DNA from: an uncultured Muribaculaceae bacterium
Lineage (GTDB): Bacteria > Bacteroidota > Bacteroidia > Bacteroidales > Muribaculaceae
DNA length: 64,000 nucleotides
NCBI GenBank assembly: GCA_910578385.1
Contig: CAJTQV010000006.1
Span: forward strand, 105,000 to 168,999
Direction of reading: 5' to 3'
In this document: positions 33,037-41,096 of the stretch, piece after piece
Layout of the letters: each line of letters opens with the position of its first letter
How positions within the stretch are numbered: the stretch's first letter is position 1
The notes under the pieces: generated by a model
The model's database searches: none
Seen by the model: the letters and a program-made list of their open reading frames with translations, nothing else
What the model was told of the DNA's origin: nothing
Translations under genes and position numbers: made by a program

Positions 33037-33720
33037 TCAGGATTGGAGGAGGCGGGTGCCGTCGATGCGGAGGCGGTGGGCTTTGGTGAGGTTGGTTTCG
33101 AGGAGGGTACGGTCGATGTCGTGGTAGCGGAAGGCGGATGAGGTGGGGTAGCGGTTGAAGAAGGGGTTGTCGTGCAGGTAGAGCCTGATTTCCTGTGTCT
33201 CGGGATGTGCTGAGACGACCCTGTGGTATTCGAGTATCTTGGGGACGGTGCGGGGGAGTACCTTGACTCCGGTCTTGCCGGTCTTGAAGTAGATGGCGGC
33301 TATGACGTGCCATGTGCGCCGCGTGCTCACGGCCTGCTCGGCCTCTTCTTTGGTGGCTTTGTGGCGGATGGTTATGTTGCGCCCGTGAGCCGCGTTTATG
33401 CTCGCCATGATGGCCTTGAAGATGTTGCCGTGGGCGGAGGTGTCGTGAAGGCCGTTCCAGAGGATGAAGTAGTGGATCATCTCGTGGATTATGGTGTCTT
33501 CGATGACGTTCTCGGGCAGGTCGAAGCGTGTGTTTATGCGTAGCGAGAAGTCGCTGTATTCCTTGAGTCCGTCGGGGCGGGTGCGCTGTCGGTACACGCA
33601 TTGGCCGAGGAAACTGCCGGCGTCGGAGAGCTGCACGGGGAGTTTCGGCAGACGGCCTCCGAACATGCGGCGGTTGAACTCTTCAAATTTTTTCTCTATG
33701 TAGGCGATTGTGGGTTTCAT
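33037..33720 (-). CDS. SprT-like zinc metalloprotease domain protein
   Basis: A 227-residue protein. The zinc site HEMIH at 79-83, with Glu80 as base and a later His98 in SAHGNIF, gives the SprT pattern HExxH...H. The N-terminal block (YIEKKFEEFNRRMFGGRLPKLPVQLSDA) is also typical of SprT-like domains. Eukaryotic Spartan uses such a domain to cut DNA-protein crosslinks; the bacterial members are poorly understood. The C-terminal 90 residues are strand-rich and have no zinc ribbon. A promoter box lies at 33787-33794. Confidence 0.87.
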   Translation of the reverse strand: MKPTIAYIEKKFEEFNRRMFGGRLPKLPVQLSDAGSFLGQCVYRQRTRPDGLKEYSDFSLRINTRFDLPENVIEDTIIHEMIHYFILWNGLHDTSAHGNIFKAIMASINAAHGRNITIRHKATKEEAEQAVSTRRTWHVIAAIYFKTGKTGVKVLPRTVPKILEYHRVVSAHPETQEIRLYLHDNPFFNRYPTSSAFRYHDIDRTLLETNLTKAHRLRIDGTRLLQS

Positions 33721-33786
33721 TCAGGCTGAGGGGATGGTCAGATGGAGATGAGCATGATGATGGCGGGTACTTTATGGTTGTTTCTG

Positions 33787-33794
33787 CAAAGTTA
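33787..33794 (-). promoter_or_regulatory. Promoter -7 box for the SprT-like gene
   Basis: TAACTTTG on the minus strand, 66 bases before the start codon. Confidence 0.5.
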
Positions 33795-33853
33795 GTTGCA
33801 ATTTTTGAAAAATAGTTCCTGTTGTGGAGAAAAAGTTGGACAGGTAGAATAAT

Positions 33854-33945
33854 AGCCGGAGGATTGTGGCAGATATGACTCCGGCTTGTTGATATCCGCA
33901 AGCTGTGTGCATGGGGATATCAACAAGCCGGAGGGTTATTTTTGC
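33854..33945 (+). promoter_or_regulatory. Three-arm hairpin element, attenuator- or MITE-like
   Basis: The arm AGCCGGAG at 33854-33861 can pair with CTCCGGCT at 33879-33886. The 19-base arm at 33879-33897 can instead pair perfectly with 33915-33933, followed on the plus strand by GGTTATTTTT. The two structures exclude each other. No plus-strand gene follows. Confidence 0.4.
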
Positions 33946-33979
33946 AAGCCTGAGTCTTGTGGCAGACTGGGCGCGAGGG

Positions 33980-34540
33980 TTATTTTGTTTTGGGGAAGTG
34001 GATGCGGTCGGGGTGCCATTTGTCCATTGGTGGGTGGTTGGTGGCGGGGTGGCCGATTGGAATGAGGTTGAAGGGGATGAGGTCGGAGGAGAGGTCCAGC
34101 AGGCGTGTTACCGGTTCCATTCTTTCCGGATGGGGATAGAGGCATGTCCATACGCCGCCGAGGCCGAGGGCATGGGCGGCGAGGAGAATGTTTTCCGAGG
34201 CGGCAGAGCAGTCCTGCTCCCAGAGGTTGTCGTCAACGCCGGGGAGGAACCGTTGCTTGTTGCCGCAAACTATGATCGCGAGGGGAGCCTGTGCCGCCAT
34301 CTTGGCGTAGGGGAGCACGTCGGCGAGTCGGGCGAGAGTGTCGCGGTCATCGACCACGATGAATTCCCAGGGCTGCTTGTTCACGCCCGACGGGGCGGCC
34401 ATGGCGGCGCGGAGAATGGCTGTGAGTTGTTCGTCGGTTACGGGGGCGTCGGTGTAGCGGCGCACGCTTGTTCTTGATAAAATGCCGGTATATGCAGGGT
34501 TTTCGGCAATTTCGGCGGGAATGTTTTCTGTAAGTCTCAT
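33980..34540 (-). CDS. Nitroreductase family protein
   Basis: A 186-residue flavoprotein. The FMN-binding start SRTSVRRYTDAPVT, the AAMAAPSGVNKQPWEFIVV block and the ENILLAAHALGLGGVWTCLYP segment are the three standard nitroreductase motifs. These enzymes reduce nitro groups, quinones or flavins with NAD(P)H; the natural substrate is unknown. Length is normal. It is a single gene. Downstream on its strand is the three-arm hairpin element. Confidence 0.9.
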   Translation of the reverse strand: MRLTENIPAEIAENPAYTGILSRTSVRRYTDAPVTDEQLTAILRAAMAAPSGVNKQPWEFIVVDDRDTLARLADVLPYAKMAAQAPLAIIVCGNKQRFLPGVDDNLWEQDCSAASENILLAAHALGLGGVWTCLYPHPERMEPVTRLLDLSSDLIPFNLIPIGHPATNHPPMDKWHPDRIHFPKTK

Positions 34541-34877
34541 AATTGTGTGGTTTTTCTTCTGAGAGGAAAACGGCGGGGGGAGAGGAAAGGTTTAGTGGTC
34601 ATGGCAAGGTTGCGGCGCGGGAGGGGGGTAGGGGGCGCGAGGGAGGGAGGGGCGCGACGGTGGTCGCGGCACAACCTGCGAGCCAAGCTCGCCTTGGGAC
34701 GGTGGGGCTTGGACGGTAGGGTTTGGACGGAGGGGTGGAGGCTGGGTGGTGCTTTGGTGGGGTTTTGACCGGGGGTGAGGAAAGGTTTAAATCTTTTTGG
34801 GGTGGGGCGTGGGCGGAATGGGGGGCTTAGTTGTTATAGATTAAAGGATTGGTTGGGGATTTGATTTCACTGAGACT
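34541..34877. other. GC-rich gap with one A-family repeat
   Basis: Low-complexity G-rich sequence with an A copy at 34650-34693 whose second stem is GCGAGC/GCTCGC. No gene and no clear promoter are visible, apart from AT-rich DNA at 34820-34870 just before the next gene. Confidence 0.6.
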
Positions 34878-37800
34878 ATGGACGCACATGATGATATTAG
34901 GAAGGTTGAGGAGACACGGTGCAGCCCGGTGGGCTTGCGGGTGTTGAAGTGGATTGGAATCACGATGGTGGCTCTGGTTCTGTTGGTCGTTGGGCTGCTT
35001 TGTGTCGGCACATGGTGGCTGTCGCCGGAACGGTTGACGGCAATCGTGAACCGTGAGGCTTCGGAACGGCTTGATGCCGATGTGCGTGCCTCGAATGTCC
35101 GGTTCACTCTCTGGAGCACTTTCCCGCATCTGCGTCTTGAGATGGACTCTCTTTATGTGCGCAGCCGAACGCTCGACTCGATTCCGACCGGACTCCGCGA
35201 GGATCTTGACAGGTTCCTGGGGCAGCCGAAGGGAAATATGATGCATAAGTCCATTGGTGTGGATACCGAGGCAAATGCTGGTGCGGGCACCGGAGCAAAT
35301 GTCAGTGGAAACGGAGCGGGAACTTCTGCTGATTTTCTGCTCTCGACGGCGCATATGGCGGGCGGCGTGAATCTGCTTAAATTGATTTCGGGTCAGATTT
35401 GGTTGCGCGATGTCGTGGTGGACTCGCTGCGCGTGAATCTTGTGGATGTCACTGATTCGATCAATAACTATTCTATCGTGCCATCGACCGGGAAGTCGAA
35501 GGTTCCTTATTTCGTGATTGACGGCATGAAGATCAGCGGTGCCGGTGAAGTGGCTTATCATAGTCTTCCGTCGCGTTCCGATGCACGGGTGGCTCTCTCA
35601 GGGGCCTCGCTCGAACCGCGCGGTCGGCGCGATGAGTATGCTCTGCGTCTCGGCGGCAAGGTGACGGTGGCCAGCGGTGGTCTGAACCTGCTGCGAAACT
35701 TCCCGGTGGAGCTTGACGGTGACGTGAGTCTCCGCTTCAAGCCTTTCGGAATTGCCACCACGGATTATAAGGTGAACCTTGGTGCCGTGAAGGGCCGGAT
35801 GTCGATGGATATGGATATTGCCGGCCAATCGCGGCTCAACCGGTTCGCGTGCGCCCTGAACGGGTTTACTCTGAGCGACCTGATGGAATGGTTGCCGGAG
35901 GATAATTATCCGGTGCTCAAACGCCTCAATGCCGATGTCGAGCTGGATGCGAGCGCACGTCTCACCACCCCTTATACTTTCGCTTCGGTCTATCTGCCTT
36001 CGGTCGAGGTTGACTTCGATGTTCCCGACGGCGAGGTTTCCTATACCCTCTCCGACGGCGAACGATACACAGTCAATCAGGTCGGGTTGGAGGGACATCT
36101 GCTCTTCGACGGCCGTTATCCTGCCAAGTCGTATGTGGATATACCGGAGTTCTATGCTTCGGGACTTGGCGCGGAGGTGCGGCTGAAAGGGCGCATAACC
36201 GACCTGACCGGAGAACCGACGGTGCGTGCCACATTCAGCGGGCGGGGCAATCTTGCCGATGCCGCCCGTCAGATTCCGGCATTGAAACCATATGCGCTCA
36301 AAGGCAGCCTCGGAGTCGATGCCGATGTCTGCTTCAAGCTGTCGGAAGAGACACTTTCGGGGGCCATCCTTGACCTTCGGGCGCAGTCGGACGACATGGG
36401 GTTCACCTATGGCCCTTATACAGTGAATGTGCGCGGATTCCATGCCGGCACGGATGAGAGCTATGCCCGGGCGTTGACCGGGAACGCCCTGCTGCATAAC
36501 GTACCCTTTGAACTGGAGGCCGGAGCCGATGCCGTAACGCTCGATGACTCGCGCGACTCGCTTTCGGTGACATTGGCCGATGTAGACTTCAAAGGGGGGC
36601 TTAGCCGCGAAGGGAACGGTGCGGTGATGCGACGCATGGATGTCTCCCTGAAAAGCCGTGCGGCCAATCTGACAACCTCGCATGGTGTGAAAGGTGGACT
36701 CGAAGGACTCGACGTGCGGTTCACGGCTTCAAGAATGAACGAGCCGCAGATTTCACCGGCCTTCGAGATGCCGGCCTCATGGACCGCCGACGCCCGTACT
36801 CTCGGATTCGCGGCCCATACTCCCGAATTCCTGAAGGTCACGCTGCCCGATGCCCTCGGCGAACTTATGAGACAATACCGCACCCGGCTTGACGTGAAGT
36901 TGGCAAGCGCGGAGGTGCGCATTCCGGAATATCCGGCCGAGAACCGACTGAGGGACCTTGATGTCAGTGCCTCGTTTGATTCGGTAGTTGTGCGACATGT
37001 TGCACTTTCTTCAGGCGATACACGAGGAGACATCGCCCTGCGGGTGGATAACCTGCGGCAGTTCCTGACATCGCCCACACCGGCACCTCTCGACCTTGAC
37101 CTGGATTTGAATCTCGATACGGTACAGATCAACCAGCTTGCGCGGTTCTACACCGCCGGGCACCCGACATCGGCAATAGCGCGTGGCGACAAGGTGGCCA
37201 TGGCCGAGGGAATCGACACCGTGGCGATGCTTCTCCCGCGCAATCTGCGGGCGAGGATACACGCCACGGCCATGCAGACGCGCTACATCAATCTGCATCT
37301 GTATGACCTGATGACCAACGTCCGCATAGCCGACGGACGTGCCGATGTCGATACTCTCCATATATCGTCAGACTTCGGCGCGGCCTCGCTCAAATACAGC
37401 TACGACACACGCGACATGCAGCGCATGGGGATGACAGCCGCCGTAAATATCGAGAACATCAATGTGGTGCGTTTCTTCCAGAACTTCCAGAAACTGCTGC
37501 TGATGATGCCCGAGATGAAGAACCTGTCGGGCGACCTGAGCGCGACCCTGCAGGCGCATATGCTGATGTTCCCGAATATGTATCTCAACGTTCCCTCGGT
37601 ATGGGCCGACGCGCATGTGCGCGGCCGCGACCTCCAGCTTAAGCAGAACCAGTTCATACATCATGTGGTGCGGATGCTGATGATACCTGGCGACACCCCT
37701 CTGCAGATAGCCGACATCGACATACATGCCGGAGTACACAGCAACCTGTTAGAGGTGTTCCCGTTCACCTTCGAGATGAGCAAGTACAAGCTGACCGGTC

Positions 37801-38060
37801 AGGGATTGAACAACTTCAACGGCGAGATGTATTACCATATCGGCGTGGAGGACTGGCCGCTGAAGCTGCCTTTCGGCATCAATATAAAAGGGCATTACCA
37901 CCATCCGGTTCTGCGCTTCGGCGGCAAGGACTGGCATGATGACAACGGCGCCGAGGTGACGGCCGGGGTGATGGATTATGACCGGATGAATATCATGCGC
38001 GAGACGCGGCGGTATATGGGCGAGTTCGTACACACGGCGGCAAGCTATACCGGTGAATGA
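34878..38060 (+). CDS. Large AsmA-like envelope protein
   Basis: A 1060-residue protein with one N-terminal transmembrane segment at about residues 24-48. An AsmA N-terminal domain follows (LTAIVNREASERLDADVRASNVRFTLWSTFPHLRLEMDSLYVR). A long strand-rich middle region and a C-terminal AsmA-like region (NGEMYYHIGVEDWPLKLPFGINIKGHYHHPVLRFGG) complete it. AsmA-like proteins are repeating beta-groove proteins that bridge the periplasm and move phospholipid towards the outer membrane. Residues 115-150 form a low-complexity Gly/Ala/Thr/Asn stretch that may be an insertion. The gene is convergent with metG, sharing a terminator at 38061-38096. Confidence 0.85.
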   Translation: MDAHDDIRKVEETRCSPVGLRVLKWIGITMVALVLLVVGLLCVGTWWLSPERLTAIVNREASERLDADVRASNVRFTLWSTFPHLRLEMDSLYVRSRTLDSIPTGLREDLDRFLGQPKGNMMHKSIGVDTEANAGAGTGANVSGNGAGTSADFLLSTAHMAGGVNLLKLISGQIWLRDVVVDSLRVNLVDVTDSINNYSIVPSTGKSKVPYFVIDGMKISGAGEVAYHSLPSRSDARVALSGASLEPRGRRDEYALRLGGKVTVASGGLNLLRNFPVELDGDVSLRFKPFGIATTDYKVNLGAVKGRMSMDMDIAGQSRLNRFACALNGFTLSDLMEWLPEDNYPVLKRLNADVELDASARLTTPYTFASVYLPSVEVDFDVPDGEVSYTLSDGERYTVNQVGLEGHLLFDGRYPAKSYVDIPEFYASGLGAEVRLKGRITDLTGEPTVRATFSGRGNLADAARQIPALKPYALKGSLGVDADVCFKLSEETLSGAILDLRAQSDDMGFTYGPYTVNVRGFHAGTDESYARALTGNALLHNVPFELEAGADAVTLDDSRDSLSVTLADVDFKGGLSREGNGAVMRRMDVSLKSRAANLTTSHGVKGGLEGLDVRFTASRMNEPQISPAFEMPASWTADARTLGFAAHTPEFLKVTLPDALGELMRQYRTRLDVKLASAEVRIPEYPAENRLRDLDVSASFDSVVVRHVALSSGDTRGDIALRVDNLRQFLTSPTPAPLDLDLDLNLDTVQINQLARFYTAGHPTSAIARGDKVAMAEGIDTVAMLLPRNLRARIHATAMQTRYINLHLYDLMTNVRIADGRADVDTLHISSDFGAASLKYSYDTRDMQRMGMTAAVNIENINVVRFFQNFQKLLLMMPEMKNLSGDLSATLQAHMLMFPNMYLNVPSVWADAHVRGRDLQLKQNQFIHHVVRMLMIPGDTPLQIADIDIHAGVHSNLLEVFPFTFEMSKYKLTGQGLNNFNGEMYYHIGVEDWPLKLPFGINIKGHYHHPVLRFGGKDWHDDNGAEVTAGVMDYDRMNIMRETRRYMGEFVHTAASYTGE

Positions 38061-38096
38061 AAACAAGGCTCCGTTTCGAAAAACGGAGCCTTGTTT
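38061..38096. terminator. Bidirectional terminator between the AsmA-like gene and metG
   Basis: AAACAAGGCTCCGTTT and its complement around CGA, with A and T runs on both sides, so it can end transcripts from either strand. Confidence 0.88.
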
Positions 38097-38114
38097 AAAA
38101 GCTTTTACAAGTTT

Positions 38115-40151
38115 TTAGCCGACGGAGGCGCCGGGGGCTACCGGGGCGGAGGGGGAGATGACCGTCAGCGTGCCGTCGGGATTGACAGCCGAGAGAATCA
38201 TGCCCTGCGACTCGATGCCCATCATCTTGCGGGGCGGGAAGTTGGCTATGAAGCAGACCTCCTTGCCGACGAGCACCGAGGGATCCTCGTAGCTGAGGGC
38301 TATGCCGCTCAGGATGGTGCGCTTCTCCATGCCGTCGTCGATGAGGAACTGGAGCAGTTTCTTAGACTTCTTCACCTTGGAGCATTCGAGCACCTTGCCG
38401 ACGCGTATGTCAACCTTCTCGAAGTCCTCGTATGTGCAGTCTGCCTTGACCGGAGCCGGTTTCCATGCCTGGAGCTCGTTGGCCTTCTTGGTGTCGAGGA
38501 GCTTCTGTACCTGGGCCTGGATGGCGTCATCCTCGATTTTCTCGAAGAGGAGCACCGGCTCGCCGATTTTCGCGCCGGCCGGAACCAGGTCCATGCATCC
38601 GAGCATATCCCATGAAATCTTGTCGCCACCCAGCATCTTGAGCAGCTTGTCGCTCATGAAGGGGAGGAAAGGCTCGAACACGATGGCGAGGTTGGCGCAG
38701 ATTTGGAGCGCGGTGTTGAGGATTGTGCCCGTGCGCTCCATGTCGGTCTTGGCGAGCTTCCATGGCTCGGTTTCCTGAAGATAGCGGTTGCCGGCACGCG
38801 CCATGTCCATGGCGAGCTTAAGCGCCTCGCGGAAGTGGAAGTTGTCGAGCGCCTCGGTCACCTTGGCCTTCAGGTCGTTGATCTCGGCCTGCAGCTCAGT
38901 TTCCTTCTCTGTCGGGTTGGCGGCGGGTACAGTGCCGTCGAAATATTTGTGGGTGAGCACCACGGCGCGGTTCACGAAGTTGCCGAGGATCGCCACCAGC
39001 TCGCTGTTGTTGCGCTGCTGGAAGTCAGCCCATGTGAAGTCGTTGTCCTTGGTCTCGGGGGCGTTGGCGGTGAGCACGTAGCGGAGCACATCCTGCTTGC
39101 CCTCGAAGTCGCGCAGGTACTCGTGGAGCCAGACGGCCCAGTTGCGCGAGGTCGAGATCTTGTCGCCTTCGAGGTTGAGGAACTCGTTGGCGGGTACGTT
39201 GTCGGGAAGATTGTATGAACCGTCGGCCATGAGCATCGAGGGGAACACGATGCAGTGGAACACGATGTTGTCCTTGCCGATGAAGTGGAGCATACGGGTT
39301 TCGGGGTCTTTCCACCACTTTGTGTAATCGTCGCCCACAAGGTCGATGGTGTTGGAGATGTAACCGATCGGAGCGTCGAACCATACGTAGAGCACCTTGC
39401 CCTCGGCACCCTCCACGGGTACGGGGATACCCCAGTCGAGGTCGCGGCTCACGGCGCGGGGCTGGAGACCCATGTCGAGCCAAGACTTGCACTGGCCGTA
39501 GACGTTGGTCTTCCATTCCTTGTGTCCTTCGAGAATCCACTTCTCAAGCGCACCCTGCCACTTGTCGAGGGGGAGGTAGTAATGCTTTGTCTCGCGCATT
39601 ACGGGCACGCTGCCGGTGATGGCCGACTTCGGGTTGACGAGGTCGGTGGCGTTGAGCGATGTGCCGCAAGCCTCGCACTGGTCGCCGTACGCTCCTTCTG
39701 CGCCGCAGTGGGGGCAGGTTCCGGTCACGTAGCGGTCGGCGAGGAACTGTCCGGCCTCCTCGTCGTAGAGCTGCATGGATGTTTTCTCTACGAATTCTCC
39801 CTTGTCGTAGAGGCGGCGGAAGAAGTCGGAGGCCACGCGGCGGTGAGTGTCGGAGGTGGTGCGTCCGTAGACATCGAACGAGATGCCGAACTCAGCGAAA
39901 GAGTCCTTGATGATGTTGTGATAGCGGTCCACGATGTCCTGGGGGGTGACACCCTCCTTGCGGGCCTTTATGGTGATGGGTACGCCATGCTCGTCGCTGC
40001 CGCCGATCATGAGCACGTCCTGACCGCGCAGGCGGAGATAGCGGGCGTAGATGTCGGCCGGCACATATACACCGGCGAGGTGGCCGATGTGGACCGGGCC
40101 GTTGGCGTAGGGGAGAGCGGTGGTGATGAGAGTACGTTTGAAATCTTTCAT
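38115..40151 (-). CDS. metG: Methionine-tRNA ligase with C-terminal tRNA-binding domain
   Basis: A 678-residue class I aminoacyl-tRNA synthetase that charges tRNA-Met. HIGH is at 21-24 (GPVHIGHLAG). The zinc knuckle CPHCGAEGAYGDQCEACG is near 146-163. The KMSKS loop is present as KISTS in GDKISTSRNWAVW. Residues 570-678 are an OB-fold tRNA-binding domain (EKVDIRVGKVLECSKVKKSKKLLQFLI), as in the longer MetG form that dimerises. All expected parts are present. It is transcribed towards the AsmA-like gene. D-family repeats lie directly upstream. Confidence 0.97.
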   Translation of the reverse strand: MKDFKRTLITTALPYANGPVHIGHLAGVYVPADIYARYLRLRGQDVLMIGGSDEHGVPITIKARKEGVTPQDIVDRYHNIIKDSFAEFGISFDVYGRTTSDTHRRVASDFFRRLYDKGEFVEKTSMQLYDEEAGQFLADRYVTGTCPHCGAEGAYGDQCEACGTSLNATDLVNPKSAITGSVPVMRETKHYYLPLDKWQGALEKWILEGHKEWKTNVYGQCKSWLDMGLQPRAVSRDLDWGIPVPVEGAEGKVLYVWFDAPIGYISNTIDLVGDDYTKWWKDPETRMLHFIGKDNIVFHCIVFPSMLMADGSYNLPDNVPANEFLNLEGDKISTSRNWAVWLHEYLRDFEGKQDVLRYVLTANAPETKDNDFTWADFQQRNNSELVAILGNFVNRAVVLTHKYFDGTVPAANPTEKETELQAEINDLKAKVTEALDNFHFREALKLAMDMARAGNRYLQETEPWKLAKTDMERTGTILNTALQICANLAIVFEPFLPFMSDKLLKMLGGDKISWDMLGCMDLVPAGAKIGEPVLLFEKIEDDAIQAQVQKLLDTKKANELQAWKPAPVKADCTYEDFEKVDIRVGKVLECSKVKKSKKLLQFLIDDGMEKRTILSGIALSYEDPSVLVGKEVCFIANFPPRKMMGIESQGMILSAVNPDGTLTVISPSAPVAPGASVG

Positions 40152-40197
40152 AATTTCTATGCTGTTTTGCCCCTTGGCGGGGCTGTGGAGAACACTG

Positions 40198-40266
40198 GAT
40201 GGTGGTTAAGGACCTTAAAGTTTTTAAGGTGGTTAAGGTTCTTAAGGTTTTTAAGGACCTTGAGGG
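40198..40266 (+). repeat. GGTTCTTAAGG-type tandem repeats (family D)
   Basis: About six units of GG(A/T)xxTTAA(A/G)G, between metG and the tRNA-Pro gene, in the same orientation as elsewhere. Confidence 0.75.
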
Positions 40267-40325
40267 GGAGGGGACCGGCAAAAAAGAAAGGAGCCGGGGA
40301 ACCTTTCGGTCTCTCCGGCTTCCTG

Positions 40326-40399
40326 TCGGGGTGAGGCGACTCGAACGCCCGACCTCTACGTCCCGAACGTAGCGCGCTAACCAACTGTGCTACACCCCG
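40326..40399 (-). tRNA. tRNA-Pro (anticodon CGG)
   Basis: Seventy-four bases on the minus strand. The acceptor is CGGGGTG/CACCCCG, and the anticodon stem CTACG/CGTAG with loop TTCGGGA gives CGG. No CCA is encoded. A TAACTTTG promoter box lies at 40416-40423. Confidence 0.95.
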
Positions 40400-40415
40400 A
40401 TTTTCTTTGCGACTG

Positions 40416-40423
40416 CAAAGTTA
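40416..40423 (-). promoter_or_regulatory. Promoter -7 box for tRNA-Pro (CGG)
   Basis: TAACTTTG on the minus strand, 16 bases before the tRNA. Confidence 0.6.
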
Positions 40424-41096
40424 CAAAATATTTTTGTAATTTGAAAATTTATTTTAAAGAATTTAGGTTTTAGGTGTTAGGTTTTAGGCTTTAGATTTTA
40501 GGGCTTATGGGTCTTATAGGTCTAATAGGGCCTATAAAGGGGAGGGGGGAGAGGAGGGTGGGGAAAAATAAAAAAAGGGCGATGCTCTTCGTCGAAATCA
40601 CTTCGCTGCCGAGAATGCCCTTTCAAACCTACTAACTTTTAATCAAATATTAATCTAAATCTAAATAAACTCATGAAAACTTTCAAGTAATATCTTTTTG
40701 AAACCAGACAGGGGGCGCCTTAGGCTTTGGGTTTTAGGTTTTAGGCCTTAGGCTTTAGGCTTTAGGGAGCGCGACGGTGGTCGCGCCACAAGGGTCGGGC
40801 CAAGCCCTCCGGCTGCGCAATGGGGAGAGGGGGAGGGACTCGGGCTTCGCTGAAGCTTGGCGCCGGGACAAGAACCGGACGGGGCCGGGACTCGGGCTTC
40901 GCTGAAGCTCAGCGCTGGAACAAAAACCGGGCGCGGCCGGGACTCGGGCTTCGCTGAAGCTTGGCGCCGGGACAAAAACCGGGCGGGGCCGGGACTCGGG
41001 CTTCGCTGAAGCTCAGCGCCGGGACAAAAACCGGACGAGGCCGGGACTCGGGCTTCGGTGGAGCTTGGCGCCGGGACAAGAGCCGGGCGGGGCTGG
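40424..41096. other. Repeat-rich gap with a possible leader-peptide RNA
   Basis: In order it holds TTTTAGG-type short repeats (40463-40505), a hairpin-like block with AAAGGGC and GCCCTTT ends (40573-40623), an AT-rich segment with the five-codon frame MKTFK at 40673-40690, more TTTAGG repeats (40728-40762), an A repeat (40765-40812) and a 52-base tandem array (40835-41096). There is no ordinary gene. Confidence 0.6.
40835..41096 (+). repeat. 52-base tandem repeat array (family C), five units
   Basis: The core CTTCGCTGAAGCT, with variants in the last unit, recurs at 40845, 40897, 40949, 41001 and 41053, exactly 52 bases apart. Each unit continues as (T/C)(T/A)GGCGCCGGGACAA(A/G) and an ACCGG-rich part. 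The array ends within the last bases of the GH97 gene. Confidence 0.85.

Noticed and set aside
40835..41096. CRISPR array
   Set aside because: Units of exactly 52 bases are near-identical over their whole length, so there are no unique spacers, and no cas genes are near.
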